From positions 1-64,000 of the forward strand of contig JAPLQI010000105.1 of NCBI GenBank assembly GCA_026399755.1: a stretch of 64,000 bases of DNA. The letters run 5' to 3'. The notes below the pieces were generated by a model, which saw only the letters and a program-made list of their open reading frames with translations, did no database searches and was not told the DNA's origin. The translations under genes and the position numbers were made by a program. Of the stretch, positions 19,429-28,033 are shown one piece after another; the first letter of the stretch is position 1; each line of letters begins with the position of its first letter. Origin of the DNA: Pseudomonadota bacterium. GTDB taxonomy: Bacteria; Pseudomonadota; Gammaproteobacteria; Burkholderiales; Chitinibacteraceae.

Positions 19429-19765
19429 AGGGAACAGTCCGAATGGGCTGCCGCTTCAAAAAAGATAAATCTCAGTGCGCTTAAGGTGATCCACAGTGCT
19501 CTGCATGATTTCTTACAGGCTATCGGGAGCGCACATCATTTTTTATGCTGTATTTGCATTCTTTATTTTTGAAACGGTGTGAGCCACTTTGAGAAAAAAC
19601 AACCATTATTCAACCGTTTGCAGGCGGCTGGCAAGCTCTGTCAGTGCTTTATGGTTTTAAGTACAGAATTAAATCTAGATAACTTTGAGAATTTCTAAGG
19701 CAGCAGTTTGGCCTGCGATGGTATAATCTGATGGATATTCCACCATTAAATACGCTGTTGTTAAA
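19429..19765. other. Divergent intergenic region argF / DUF3579 gene
   Basis: 337 bases without a credible gene. It holds the argF promoter region on the minus strand and an extended -10 element for the rightward gene (listed separately). A half-like ARG box (TGTATTTGCATTC near 19549-19561) was seen but is too weak to call. Confidence 0.6.
19719..19727 (+). promoter_or_regulatory. Extended -10 promoter element
   Basis: TGGTATAAT fits the extended -10 consensus TGnTATAAT. It lies 38 bases before the start of the DUF3579 gene. No good -35 box is present, which is common for extended -10 promoters. Confidence 0.6.
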
Positions 19766-20080
19766 ATGATCTGCAATCCATACGAAATCATTATTCAGGG
19801 CATTACCAGCAATGGGCGTGAATTTCGGCCCAGCGACTGGGCTGATCGCTTGTCTGGCATCCTAAGCACCTTTGGTGTCGATCAAAAGCTTTCTTATGCT
19901 CCTTTTGTACGCCCGATGGTGCACGACAATGTGCGCTGTGTAGCCGTTGATAAGCAGCTTGAAAAAATCGATCCGCGTGTCTTTGAATTCCTCATGACCT
20001 TTGCCCGCGACAATGACTTGCGCATTGTTGATTGCCGTTCCTTACTGAGCGAGCATTACGCGGATAAGCCTGCAGAGTAA
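19766..20080 (+). CDS. DUF3579-family protein
   Basis: A 104-residue soluble protein. IIIQGITSNGREFRPSDWADRL at the start and FEFLMTFARDNDLRIVDCRSLL at the end fit the DUF3579 family, found mainly in betaproteobacteria. No biochemical function is known to me. It is divergent from argF and preceded by a clear extended -10 element. Confidence 0.8.
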   Translation: MICNPYEIIIQGITSNGREFRPSDWADRLSGILSTFGVDQKLSYAPFVRPMVHDNVRCVAVDKQLEKIDPRVFEFLMTFARDNDLRIVDCRSLLSEHYADKPAE

Positions 20081-20369
20081 ACATTCTGCTTATCGCTGGC
20101 CGGACGCTGTCTGGCGGCGAATCTTCATTCCCCCCTCCTTAGCCCGTTTTGCTGTGCGTTTTGCTGCAGGCATACGCTTGTTTTATGTAGTCACAAAAAA
20201 TATGAATCTTTGGGTTCTTGCGATTATTGGCTTGTTGCGTTGCACCAAGTACGTCTATGCTGGAATTAATTGCTTGTTTGCTGTTGATATACCGGCTTAT
20301 GAGTCAGTGAGCTGGCGTAATCAACACATTTCGGGCGTGGCCATTTTCAATTGATATGAAAGGTGTGTT

Positions 20370-21110
20370 ATGAGACTTAAAGATAAAGTTGCGATTATCA
20401 CAGGTTCCGCCAGCGGGATTGGTCAGGCCACAGCGGTTAAGTTTGCAGCTGAAGGCGCTAAAGTGGTGGTTTGCGATGTAAATCAAAGCGGTATCGACGC
20501 GGTGGTGTCTAGCTTGGTACAAAGCGGCGCTGTAGCGGTGGGCTATGTGGTGGATGTCACCAATAAAACCCAGATCGCCGAAATGGTGGCGGCGGTTAAG
20601 GCGCAATTTGGTCGTATTGATGTGCTCGTAAATAACGCCGGAATCGTGCAAGACGCACAGTTGATCAAAATGACCGAAGATCAGTTTGATCGCGTGATCG
20701 ACATCAATTTAAAAGGCGTTTACAACTGCGCCCGCGCTGTGGTCGACACCATGGTTGAGCAGGGCAGTGGTGTGATTTTGAACGCATCATCGGTGGTGGG
20801 TGTATACGGCAATTTCGGCCAGACCAATTATGCTGCGGCTAAATTTGGGGTGATTGGCTTTGTAAAAACTTGGGCCAAAGAGCTGGGTAAAAAAGGTATA
20901 CGCGCCAATGCAGTGTGCCCTGGCTTTGTTGCCACACCAATCTTGAAAGCCATGCCAGAAAAAGTCATCCAAGATATGGAAGCACGTGTGCCAATGAAGC
21001 GCATGGCCAGGCCAGAAGAAATCGCCAATGTGTATGCGTTTTTAGCCAGCGATGAAGCCAGCTATATCAACGGTGCAGCGATTGAAGTGACGGGTGGGTT
21101 GACGTTGTAA
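20370..21110 (+). CDS. Short-chain dehydrogenase, FabG-like 3-oxoacyl reductase
   Basis: A 246-residue NAD(P)H-dependent reductase. The cofactor loop is TGSASGIG (residues about 12-19). NNAG follows near 86, and the catalytic Ser-Tyr-Lys set is visible as NASSVVG, then YAAAK. The C-terminus [16 protein letters not shown] is FabG-like. It is outside a fab cluster, so it may serve polyhydroxyalkanoate or another acyl pathway rather than essential fatty acid synthesis. AAGGTG precedes the ATG. Confidence 0.85.
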   Translation: MRLKDKVAIITGSASGIGQATAVKFAAEGAKVVVCDVNQSGIDAVVSSLVQSGAVAVGYVVDVTNKTQIAEMVAAVKAQFGRIDVLVNNAGIVQDAQLIKMTEDQFDRVIDINLKGVYNCARAVVDTMVEQGSGVILNASSVVGVYGNFGQTNYAAAKFGVIGFVKTWAKELGKKGIRANAVCPGFVATPILKAMPEKVIQDMEARVPMKRMARPEEIANVYAFLASDEASYINGAAIEVTGGLTL

Positions 21111-21120
21111 GTTCGGGATA

Positions 21121-21248
21121 AAACCCAAGTCTCAAAACACGGAGGACACAGAGAACACGGAGTTTCACGGAGAAAGCTTTATTTATAATTTTGTTTTTCT
21201 CCGTGACCCTCCGTGTCCTCCTTAACTCTGTGGTTTAAGGTATGGGTT
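21121..21248. repeat. Dispersed inverted repeat (CACGGAG family), copy 1
   Basis: The left arm begins AAACCCAAGT and contains CACGGAGGACACAGAGAAC and TTTCACGGAGAAA. The right arm mirrors it with TTTCTCCGTG, CCTCCGTGTCCTCC and ends in TATGGGTT. Together the arms can fold into a long imperfect hairpin. It lies between the convergent SDR gene and csoR. Confidence 0.9.
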
Positions 21249-21253
21249 GTGAT

Positions 21254-21571
21254 TTACCCCAGCGTTTTCCCTCTAAGCTTTTTAACCACCATCATCAGCT
21301 CATCAATGGCCGCATCTCCTTTCCCGTCTTTAATTGCCTGTGCTACGCAGCCATGAGCATGGTTTTCTAAAAGCTGCATGGCGACTGAATCCATGGCTGA
21401 TTTAATGGCCGAGATTTGCGTCAACACATCCACGCAGTATCTATCCTCATCAACCATCTTAATCACGCCACGCACCTGGCCTTCGATGCGATTGAGTCGA
21501 GATAGCAGCTTTTGCTTGCCCGGCTGAATCACTTTTGGCCCTTCATCTGGGCAGCAATCAGACAAGCTCAA
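21254..21571 (-). CDS. csoR: Copper-sensing repressor, CsoR family
   Basis: All-helical DNA-binding metal sensor. Cu(I) ligands of the Cys-His-Cys type are seen as DRYCVDVL, then ENHAHGCV. The core begins with KLLSRLNRIEGQVRGVIKMV. A TTG start at 21571 is chosen because AAGGAG lies 6 bases upstream. A GTG at 21595 gives eight more residues but has no ribosome-binding site. The gene overlaps the end of copZ by 14 bases, implying coupled translation. Confidence 0.88.
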   Translation of the reverse strand: MSLSDCCPDEGPKVIQPGKQKLLSRLNRIEGQVRGVIKMVDEDRYCVDVLTQISAIKSAMDSVAMQLLENHAHGCVAQAIKDGKGDAAIDELMMVVKKLRGKTLG

Positions 21572-21764
21572 AGCCCGCTCCTTCAATGGCGTCACTCAAG
21601 GTGGCTAGCGAAGTAAGCGCCGCATTGTGCTCTACTTTAGCGATGCCGCTTTCTAAATCTATCGCTACATGGCTGACGCCGGGTAGGGAGCTTAAAGCTT
21701 TAGTTAAAGATCGCACACAACCCATACAAGTCATGCCTTCGATTTTAAGTGTGCTGTGTTCCAT
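21558..21764 (-). CDS. copZ: Copper chaperone, HMA domain (CopZ-like)
   Basis: A 68-residue heavy-metal-associated domain with the binding motif GMTCMGC at residues about 10-16 and the ferredoxin-like pattern ending in IEGAGFELV. It should carry Cu(I) in the cytosol to the CopA pump. It lies between copA and csoR on the same strand and overlaps csoR. Confidence 0.92.
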   Translation of the reverse strand: MEHSTLKIEGMTCMGCVRSLTKALSSLPGVSHVAIDLESGIAKVEHNAALTSLATLSDAIEGAGFELV

Positions 21765-21790
21765 TTTTTTAATCCTTTTTATGTATAAAA

Positions 21791-21934
21791 AAACCTAAGT
21801 TCTGTAGACACAGAGCCAAAGGGAGCGCTCAGAGGACACTGAGAAAGTTTTGTCTTGTGTTCTGCCTTTATATGAACGCGTTGGGTTTTCTCTGTGCGCT
21901 CCGTGTTCTCCCTGATCTCTGTGTCTACAGGTTT
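21791..21934. repeat. Dispersed inverted repeat (CACGGAG family), copy 2, CTGTAGACACAGAG variant
   Basis: Perfect 14-bp outer arms: CTGTAGACACAGAG (21802-21815) and CTCTGTGTCTACAG (21917-21930). Between them are looser inverted segments. The element sits between copA and copZ, within what would be one transcript. Confidence 0.9.
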
Positions 21935-21943
21935 AATAACTTT

Positions 21944-24040
21944 TCAGGGTTGGCTTTTCCACCGCTTCAGCAGCAATGAATTACTCACTACCGAAACTGA
22001 ACTCAGCGCCATCGCAGCTCCCGCCAATACAGGGTTAAGCAGGCCGATGGCCGCTAGCGGTATGCCAAGCGTGTTATAGAAAAAGGCAAAGAATAAATTC
22101 TGGCGGATTTTGCTGATGGTGGCGCGGGATAGGGCAATCGCGTCGCTCACCGCTAGTAAGTCGTTATGCAATAGGGTGATGTCAGCCGCTTCAATCGCCA
22201 CATCGCTACCTGCGCCCATCGCAAAGCTAACTGCTGCAACGGCGAGTGCGGGGGCGTCGTTTACGCCGTCGCCGACCATAGCGACGACCTTGCTTTGCTG
22301 TTGAATAAACGCAGCCTTGTCTTGTGGGCGCATTAGGGCTTTGTACTGACGGATGCCGCTGGCCTTGGCAATGGCGGCTGCAGTGGCTGGCTGATCACCC
22401 GTAATCATTACCACTTCAATGCCCATCTCGTGCAAGCGTTTGACGGCTTCTACCGAGCTGGCTCTGAGCGTGTCGGCAAGTGCTAACTGCCCCAGCAAAA
22501 CGCCATCTTTGGCGATACTGACCAAGGTATGCGGCTGGGTGTTTTTCTCTGGCATTTCGCCTGCCCAGCTTGGGATGCCGACCTTGATTTCACTGCCATC
22601 GTCCAGCTTGCCCATCACGCCTTGCCCCGGTACAGCGACAAAGTCACTGATAGGCAAGAGTGGCAGGTTGTTTGCAGCCAAAATGGCGTGGGCTAGCGGG
22701 TGTTCTGAGCCTTGCTCTAGGCTGGCAGCTAACTGAAGCAAGCCCTCTTTAGATAGCTCGCTCTGTAAGCTGATAATCTCTACCACCTTGGCCTGCCCTG
22801 TGGTTAGCGTGCCCGTTTTATCCACCACCAGCATTTCAATCTTGCCTGTATGCTCTAGCGCTGTAGCGTTCCTGAATAAAATACCCTGCTGCGCCGCACG
22901 TCCTATGCCGACTGATATCGCGGTTGGCGTGGCCAGCCCCAAGGCGCAAGGGCAGGCGATGACTAAGACGGCAACGGCGTGGATCAGCGCGGTAACGGCG
23001 CTATCCCAATACCAAAAACTCCCCAGAAAGGTCAGTACGGCAATCGCCGCTACGATGGGCACAAAGATGCCAGAAATCTGGTCGGCAAGGCGCTGGATAG
23101 GTGCTTTAGAGCCTTGGGCATGGGCCACCAGCCGCACAATTTCTGCTAGCTGGGTTTTGCTGCCCACGCTGCTGGCGCGGATTTTGAGCATGCCGCTGCT
23201 GTTTTTAGTGGCGGCAAATACTTTGCTGTCTATGTTTTTTTCGACCGGCAGGCTTTCTCCCGTCAGCATGCTTTCATCAACCGCAGCCTGGCCCTCGATG
23301 ACTACACCATCGACAGGAATTACTTCGCCATGGCGCACAATCACGATATCGCCTGGCTTGAGTTGGCCGATGGCTACGTCAATCAGTCCATCAGCCGTTT
23401 CTACCCTTGCGGTTTTGGGTTGAAGCTTCAAAAGCTCACTAATCGCCCCTGATGTTTTCTTTTTGGCGCGGCTTTCTAGCCATTTGCCTGCCAACACCAG
23501 CGTAATAATCATCGCGCTGGCCTCAAAATAAACGTGCTGCTCGTGTATGCCTAGCAGTGTGACGGCGGCGGATAGGCCATAGGCCATGGTGGTGCCCAGC
23601 GCCACCAGCACATCCATATTTGCACCACCACTTTTCAGTGCAAAAAACGCGCCGCGATAAAAGCGCCAACCCAAAATAAATTGCACCGGTGTAGCCATCA
23701 GCATTTGCAGCCAGCGCGGCAGTAGTTCGGCGTGCTCAAGACTAAACATGCTGGCCATCAGCGGCAGGCTAAGCAGGGCGGCAATCAGCAGCGGCCAGCG
23801 CTCGTCTTTCTCGGCCGCAGCAGGCGTGCTGGCTAACTCGGCTGTAAATCCTGCGCGGCTGATCGTCGCAATCAGCGATTCGGCAGTGATGGAAAGATCG
23901 CTACGGTTGATATGCGCGGTTTCGGTCGCGAAATTAACCTCTGCAGCCACGCCAGCCTGGCGATTAAGAATTTTCTCAATCCGCGCAGCACACGCCGCGC
24001 AGGTCATACCACCAAGACGAAGTTGGATTTCTGAAGTCAT
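21944..24040 (-). CDS. copA: Copper-exporting P1B-type ATPase CopA
   Basis: Pumps Cu(I) out of the cytosol using ATP. The 698-residue chain has one N-terminal metal domain ([14 protein letters not shown], residues about 10-23). The actuator loop is [11 protein letters not shown], the membrane metal site [10 protein letters not shown], and the phosphorylation site DKTGTLTTG. The hinge motif [12 protein letters not shown] follows. Eight membrane helices are expected for the class. AGGAGGG precedes the ATG, and a CsoR-type palindrome lies 26 bases upstream. Confidence 0.96.
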   Translation of the reverse strand: MTSEIQLRLGGMTCAACAARIEKILNRQAGVAAEVNFATETAHINRSDLSITAESLIATISRAGFTAELASTPAAAEKDERWPLLIAALLSLPLMASMFSLEHAELLPRWLQMLMATPVQFILGWRFYRGAFFALKSGGANMDVLVALGTTMAYGLSAAVTLLGIHEQHVYFEASAMIITLVLAGKWLESRAKKKTSGAISELLKLQPKTARVETADGLIDVAIGQLKPGDIVIVRHGEVIPVDGVVIEGQAAVDESMLTGESLPVEKNIDSKVFAATKNSSGMLKIRASSVGSKTQLAEIVRLVAHAQGSKAPIQRLADQISGIFVPIVAAIAVLTFLGSFWYWDSAVTALIHAVAVLVIACPCALGLATPTAISVGIGRAAQQGILFRNATALEHTGKIEMLVVDKTGTLTTGQAKVVEIISLQSELSKEGLLQLAASLEQGSEHPLAHAILAANNLPLLPISDFVAVPGQGVMGKLDDGSEIKVGIPSWAGEMPEKNTQPHTLVSIAKDGVLLGQLALADTLRASSVEAVKRLHEMGIEVVMITGDQPATAAAIAKASGIRQYKALMRPQDKAAFIQQQSKVVAMVGDGVNDAPALAVAAVSFAMGAGSDVAIEAADITLLHNDLLAVSDAIALSRATISKIRQNLFFAFFYNTLGIPLAAIGLLNPVLAGAAMALSSVSVVSNSLLLKRWKSQP

Positions 24041-24065
24041 TTTGCCCTCCTGTTAGAAATGATAG

Positions 24066-24084
24066 TATACCCATGTAGGGTATA
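24066..24084 (-). promoter_or_regulatory. CsoR-type operator upstream of copA
   Basis: TATACCC (24066-24072), spacer ATGTA, GGGTATA (24078-24084): a perfect 7-5-7 palindrome. CsoR-family operators are typically inverted repeats of this C-run/G-run form. Location in the copA leader supports control by the csoR product encoded downstream. Confidence 0.8.
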
Positions 24085-24133
24085 TTGAAAGCCTTGTAAA
24101 AAAAGAACTGGCTTCCATTGAAAAATAAATTGA

Positions 24134-24144
24134 TTAGGAGTCCT
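24134..24144 (+). promoter_or_regulatory. Putative MarR operator, copy 1
   Basis: TTAGGAGTCCT, 35 bases before the marR-type gene start. The same 11 bases recur at 24865 before the next gene. The core AGGAGTCCT is an inverted repeat around a central G. Confidence 0.65.
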
Positions 24145-24178
24145 TTACAATTTAGGCTTCATGTTTTAGGATGCAGGA

Positions 24179-24832
24179 ATGGAAACAAAACTTTCAACAC
24201 TTTGGGGCGATACCCCAGCGGGCAGTGAGCGCATCGTCAGTGCCATCTCTCGCATTGCTTCGGTATTGCGCACGGGGGTGTGGCAGTTTGCGACGGCCGA
24301 GGGTTTGAACCACGCTCAGGTGGAAGTCTTAGAAATCTTGCGCTCACGCAGCGAGGGTGTTCGGTTATCGTGGATTGCGCAGCAGCTGGGCGTAACAGCG
24401 GCCAGTGCTAGCGATTCGATTGCCTCTTTGGTGGCTAAAGGGCTGATCGAAAAAGGGCGCGCTGCGGGGGATGGGCGAGCGGTGGCTTTGCGGCTCACTT
24501 CAGCCGGACAAGCGCTGGCGTTAAAAATTGTGGATGCTACGGGTTTTGCGCTAGAGGCTGTCGAGCGTTTACCTCAGCCTAAGCAAGAAGAATTATTTTC
24601 ATCGCTACTAGCTTTGATTGGTCAGCTACAGAAAACCGAGCGTTTTCCTGAATTACGCGCTTGCCTTAGCTGCCAGTATTTTGCGAGCAATGTTCATGTA
24701 GATAAGGCTGCACCGCATCATTGCCGCTTGGTCGATGCACCTTTGTCAGTGGCCTTGCTGCGGCTCGATTGCCCTGAGCATATTCAGGCAGAGTCTGTGA
24801 TCGCCCAGCAAAATTGGGAAAAAATGGAATAG
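24179..24832 (+). CDS. MarR-type winged-helix regulator with Cys-rich C-terminus
   Basis: A 217-residue regulator. The winged helix covers about residues 35-135, with AQVEVLEILRSR, LSWIAQQLGVTAASASDSIASLVAKGLIEK as helix-turn-helix and DGRAVALRLTSAG as wing. An extra C-terminal segment has ACLSCQ, PHHCRLVDAPL and RLDCPEH, a set of Cys/His residues that could bind metal or sense redox state. It is divergent from copA and precedes a CMD/redoxin pair. Matching operators at 24134 and 24865 suggest it controls itself and that pair. Confidence 0.85.
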   Translation: METKLSTLWGDTPAGSERIVSAISRIASVLRTGVWQFATAEGLNHAQVEVLEILRSRSEGVRLSWIAQQLGVTAASASDSIASLVAKGLIEKGRAAGDGRAVALRLTSAGQALALKIVDATGFALEAVERLPQPKQEELFSSLLALIGQLQKTERFPELRACLSCQYFASNVHVDKAAPHHCRLVDAPLSVALLRLDCPEHIQAESVIAQQNWEKME

Positions 24833-24864
24833 CGGTAGTCGTGTTATTTTTTTAATCTAAATAG

Positions 24865-24876
24865 TTAGGAGTCCTA
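24865..24876 (+). promoter_or_regulatory. Putative MarR operator, copy 2
   Basis: TTAGGAGTCCTA. TAGGAGTCCTA is an 11-base palindrome about a central G, and the first 11 bases equal copy 1. It lies between the regulator and the CMD-family gene. Confidence 0.65.
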
Positions 24877-24960
24877 TGTTTGTATGTGGTCCATGAATAA
24901 AATCGCGCTAGTTGTCATTGTTTACCCCTCTCTCATTTATATTTATGCAAAGGAATTAAA

Positions 24961-25500
24961 ATGTCACATCTTCCCTTAATTGACACCCAATCAACGACTA
25001 CTGATCGTCAGGCCGTTTTGTCACAAATTCATGCTGCATTCGGGGCCACGCCAAATATGTTTCGCGTTGTTGCCCATTCGCCAGCGGCGCTTAAAAGTAT
25101 GTGGGGCTCTTTTGCTGCGCTGGGTGTAGGGGTGATTTCCCCTAAGCTGGGCGAGCAAATTGCGGTGGCTGTTGCCAATCGTAATCGCTGCGAATACTGC
25201 TTAGCAGCGCATACCGCCTTAGGAAAAAAAGCCGGGGCAACAGCCGATGAAATGCGGGCGGCCCAAGCGGGTGAAGCTAGTGATCCGCAGACCAGCGCTG
25301 CGCTACAGTTTGCCTTGAAGCTTGTGGAAAACCGCGGGCAGGTCTCAGCGGACGATATTGCTCAGCTGCGAGTGCATGGTTTTAACGACGAGCATATTGT
25401 CGAGATTCTTGCCCACGTCGCTCTTAATTTATTCACCAACTATGTCAATGTGGCATTTGATGTACCGGTGGATTTTCCTAAAGTAGCGCTGCTTGCTTAA
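24961..25500 (+). CDS. Carboxymuconolactone decarboxylase / AhpD-family protein
   Basis: A 179-residue helical protein with the redox motif CEYCLAAHTALGKK (residues about 79-92), a CxxC followed by His as in AhpD-type peroxidase partners. AGGGVISPKLGEQIAVAVANRN-like flanking sequence and FTNYVNVAFDVPVDFP at the end are typical of the uncharacterised peroxidase-related group. It probably acts in thiol-dependent peroxide or quinone detoxification. It is followed by a redoxin gene and preceded by a MarR-type operator. Confidence 0.85.
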   Translation: MSHLPLIDTQSTTTDRQAVLSQIHAAFGATPNMFRVVAHSPAALKSMWGSFAALGVGVISPKLGEQIAVAVANRNRCEYCLAAHTALGKKAGATADEMRAAQAGEASDPQTSAALQFALKLVENRGQVSADDIAQLRVHGFNDEHIVEILAHVALNLFTNYVNVAFDVPVDFPKVALLA

Positions 25501-25511
25501 TGGATAAGGGG

Positions 25512-25532
25512 GGGGCAGCAGCGAGCTGCCCC
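25512..25532 (+). terminator. Hairpin between the CMD and redoxin genes
   Basis: GGGGCAGC (25512-25519) pairs with GCTGCCCC (25525-25532) over AGCGA. There is no T-run, so it may only partly reduce read-through into the redoxin gene. Confidence 0.45.
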
Positions 25533-25567
25533 TTAGTAGGAGCATTTTAGCAACTGGAGAAATAATC

Positions 25568-26104
25568 ATGAATTCATCCCCGCGATTAGCACCTGCCCTG
25601 CAGACCTCGCAATGGCTTAATAGCGATCAGCCCGTGGTCTTAAACGATCTTTTGGGTAAAGTGGTGCTGATCTACGTGTTTCAAATGCTATGCCCAGCCT
25701 GCGTGAGCCATGGCTTGCCACAAGCCAAGGCAATCCGTAGCGCTTTTGCCGAATCGGATGTGGTGGTGTTGGGGCTGCATTCTGTTTTTGAGCACCATTC
25801 GGTGATGGGCGCTGAGGCTTTACAGGTGTTTTTGCACGAATATCGTATCGGTTTCCCTGTAGGAATCGATCAAGCATCCTTGCAGGGGCCTATCCCGCAG
25901 ACCATGCAAAACTACGGGCTACAAGGCACACCCAGCCTCATTTTAATCGATCGGCAAGGGCAGCTACGCCTGCAGCACTTTGGCCATCTGGATGATTTAG
26001 GCCTAGGAGTAAAATTGGGTGGCTTGTTGGCGGAGGCTGTGGTGGATACTGTGGCAAATACGCTAGAAGGCAGTTGCGACGCCAATAGTTGCCGCATTGC
26101 TTAG
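25568..26104 (+). CDS. Redoxin / TlpA-like thiol protein
   Basis: A 178-residue thioredoxin-fold protein without a signal peptide. The active-site region is FQMLCPACVSHGLPQA (CPAC, about residues 43-46), and the cis-Pro loop reads GLQGTPSLILIDRQGQLR. It ends with the Cys pair CDANSC. It probably works with the AhpD-like protein encoded 68 bases upstream as a reductase/peroxidase pair. Exact substrate unknown. Confidence 0.78.
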   Translation: MNSSPRLAPALQTSQWLNSDQPVVLNDLLGKVVLIYVFQMLCPACVSHGLPQAKAIRSAFAESDVVVLGLHSVFEHHSVMGAEALQVFLHEYRIGFPVGIDQASLQGPIPQTMQNYGLQGTPSLILIDRQGQLRLQHFGHLDDLGLGVKLGGLLAEAVVDTVANTLEGSCDANSCRIA

Positions 26105-26121
26105 AATGGGGCTTACTCAGG

Positions 26122-26234
26122 AAAACCCAAATCTTGAGTCCTCGATGCCACAGAGAACATGGAGTTGCACAGACAAAATCAAAGATTTGCTGCTTGTGTG
26201 CTCTGTGTTCTTGCTTACTCTGTGGTTTAAGGTT
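26122..26234. repeat. Dispersed inverted repeat (CACGGAG family), copy 3
   Basis: The left arm starts AAAACCCAAATCTTGAGTC and contains CCACAGAGAACATGGAGTT. The right arm has TGTGCTCTGTGTTCTTG and ends CTCTGTGGTTTAAGG. It is more diverged than copies 1 and 5. It separates the convergent redoxin and ada-alkA genes. Confidence 0.85.
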
Positions 26235-26246
26235 GCTTCGCTTCTT

Positions 26247-27737
26247 TTAACTCAGCGTGTTTTGTTTGCTTTCATCTTCCGCATTCATACTGTCGCCCAG
26301 CGATGTCCAAAGATGCTGCGCAGCATAGGCTCGCCAGGGCCGCCATGCCTCGGCTCTGGCGCTGAACTTGCATGGGCCTTCTAATTGGGTGATGGCTTTG
26401 ATGAGGGCGACATCGCTGGCGGGGAAGGCGTCAGGTTCGCGCAATTGGCGCATGGCGATATATTGGGTGGTCCAGTCGCCTATGCCTGCAATGGCGAGCA
26501 GTTTAGTGCAGGTCTCGGCCACGTTGCTGCCATTGCTTAATAAATCAGGGGCGGCCTCAAAGGCTGTGGCCAGCGTCGATAGAGTCTTGGCGCGGCTCTG
26601 CGGCATGCCGGTGAAATTAGCCTTACTCAAGATGGCAGGAGTGGGGAAAACATGGCTTAAAGAGGGGTATTGCGCATCGGGTGTGCCTAATGGCTCGCCA
26701 CATTGCGCCACTATTTTTCCCGCGAGTTTAATCGCAGCGGCGACGGTGATTTGCTGGCCAAGTACCGCACGGATGGCCAGCTCAAAGCCATCCCAAGCGC
26801 CTGGCACACGCAGGCCAGGCCGTTTGGCGGTGAGCTTTGCCATCAACGGATCACTAGCTAATTGCTGATTAATCATGTCTGGATCGGCGGCTAAATCAAA
26901 CATGGCCCTGAGGCGGGCGATAATTTGTGGCAAGGCGGCGAGGTTGGGGAAGCGAATGGTGGCTGCCAGCGCATGACTATTTGCCTGTCGCACCGATACC
27001 AAGCCCTGCACACCATTGATGCAGATGGACCGCGTGTAGATGCCGTTCTCAACGATTTCTAGCCCAGTAATGGCGCGGGCAGATAAATGGGCCAGCATGG
27101 CTTGCCAATCGTAAGGCGGGTGATAGCGCAGCAGCAGGGTGACGCCAGTCGATGATCCGGTCTGCTTATCGCGGCGCAAATCACTGGGTGGGCGCTGGTA
27201 AAGCTGCTGAAAGACTTCGTTAAAGCGGCGCACACTGCCAAAGCCTGCGGCAAAAGCAATATCGGTGATGGGCATGGCGGTTTCGTGGATCAGCTGCTTG
27301 GCGAGCAACACACGTCGCGTTTGTGCCATACCCTGCGGCGATGCCCCCACATATTGCTCAAACAGGCGGCGCAATTGGCGCTCGCCTAGGCCTAATCTAT
27401 CGGCTAGTGAATCGAGCGATCCTTCGTCTAAAGCCCCCATCTCAATTAGCCTGAGCGCACGGCTTACCGTGTTGGAAAATCCTGAGTTAGATACGCCACG
27501 CCAAGCGCCAGAATGCGGTGCAGCCTCGGGCCGACAACGTAAGCAGGGGCGAAAGCCCAGCTCTTGCGCTTCGGCGGCGGTATGAAAAAATAAAACATTC
27601 TCTTGCTTGGCCGTGCGGGCAGGGCAGATGGGCCGGCAATAGATGCGGGTGGTTTTAACGGCAATAAAAAACCGCCCATCAAATCGCGCATCGCGGCTGG
27701 CAAGTGCTCTGTAGCAAATATCGTGATCGAGTTTCAT
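26247..27737 (-). CDS. alkA: Ada-AlkA fusion: methyl-phosphotriester sensor and 3-methyladenine glycosylase
   Basis: A repair and regulatory fusion of about 496 residues. The N-terminus is the Ada zinc domain with Cys pairs in YCRPICPA and CLRCRPEA, where one Cys accepts methyl groups from phosphotriesters. An AraC-type helix-turn-helix region follows at about 85-180 (FGSVRRFNEVFQQLYQRPPSDLRR). The rest is an AlkA glycosylase with the HhH-GPD hairpin LLAIAGIGDWTTQYIAMRQL and the catalytic Asp in DAFPASDVALIKA. ATG 27737 (MKLDHDICYRAL) matches homologue starts. Confidence 0.93.
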   Translation of the reverse strand: MKLDHDICYRALASRDARFDGRFFIAVKTTRIYCRPICPARTAKQENVLFFHTAAEAQELGFRPCLRCRPEAAPHSGAWRGVSNSGFSNTVSRALRLIEMGALDEGSLDSLADRLGLGERQLRRLFEQYVGASPQGMAQTRRVLLAKQLIHETAMPITDIAFAAGFGSVRRFNEVFQQLYQRPPSDLRRDKQTGSSTGVTLLLRYHPPYDWQAMLAHLSARAITGLEIVENGIYTRSICINGVQGLVSVRQANSHALAATIRFPNLAALPQIIARLRAMFDLAADPDMINQQLASDPLMAKLTAKRPGLRVPGAWDGFELAIRAVLGQQITVAAAIKLAGKIVAQCGEPLGTPDAQYPSLSHVFPTPAILSKANFTGMPQSRAKTLSTLATAFEAAPDLLSNGSNVAETCTKLLAIAGIGDWTTQYIAMRQLREPDAFPASDVALIKAITQLEGPCKFSARAEAWRPWRAYAAQHLWTSLGDSMNAEDESKQNTLS

Positions 27738-27800
27738 GGACGAAATCATGACAGGCAAGTTTGATACGGGCTAGCGGTTTTCGGACGTGGTAGGGATAAA

Positions 27801-27949
27801 AGTTCTGTAGACACAGAGAGCGGGGAGAACACAAAGCACGCAGAGAAAACCCAAATCTTGAGTCACGAAAGAAAGCATAGCTAGGTTTTCTCTGTGCTCT
27901 CTGTGTTCTTTTGTTTAAAGATCTGGGGTTTCTCTGTGCCTACAGAACT
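27801..27949. repeat. Dispersed inverted repeat (CACGGAG family), copy 4, with AGTTCTGTAG ends
   Basis: Perfect 10-bp ends AGTTCTGTAG (27801-27810) and CTACAGAACT (27940-27949). Inside are an AAAACCCAAATCTTGAGTC segment and matching TCTCTGTG-type repeats. It has the same outer end type as copy 2 and an inner end type like copy 3, as if one element had inserted into another. Confidence 0.88.
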
Positions 27950-28033
27950 TTTTAGCAGCCATGTCCACGTCCGAAAAGCGCCAGTCTTGACATCGCCACC
28001 GCGGCAAGATGCGTTTTTTTTAGGAGATACACC

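Noticed and set aside
19549-19566. Possible ARG box upstream of argF
   Set aside because: Only one half resembles the TGAAT/ATTCA consensus; not enough to call an ArgR site by eye.
20154-20354. 66-codon frame before the SDR reductase gene
   Set aside because: No ribosome-binding site, no family likeness, and the region more likely holds the promoter of the reductase gene.
22788-23423. 211-codon plus-strand frame inside copA
   Set aside because: Antisense shadow of the CopA core; low-complexity Ser/Ala composition.
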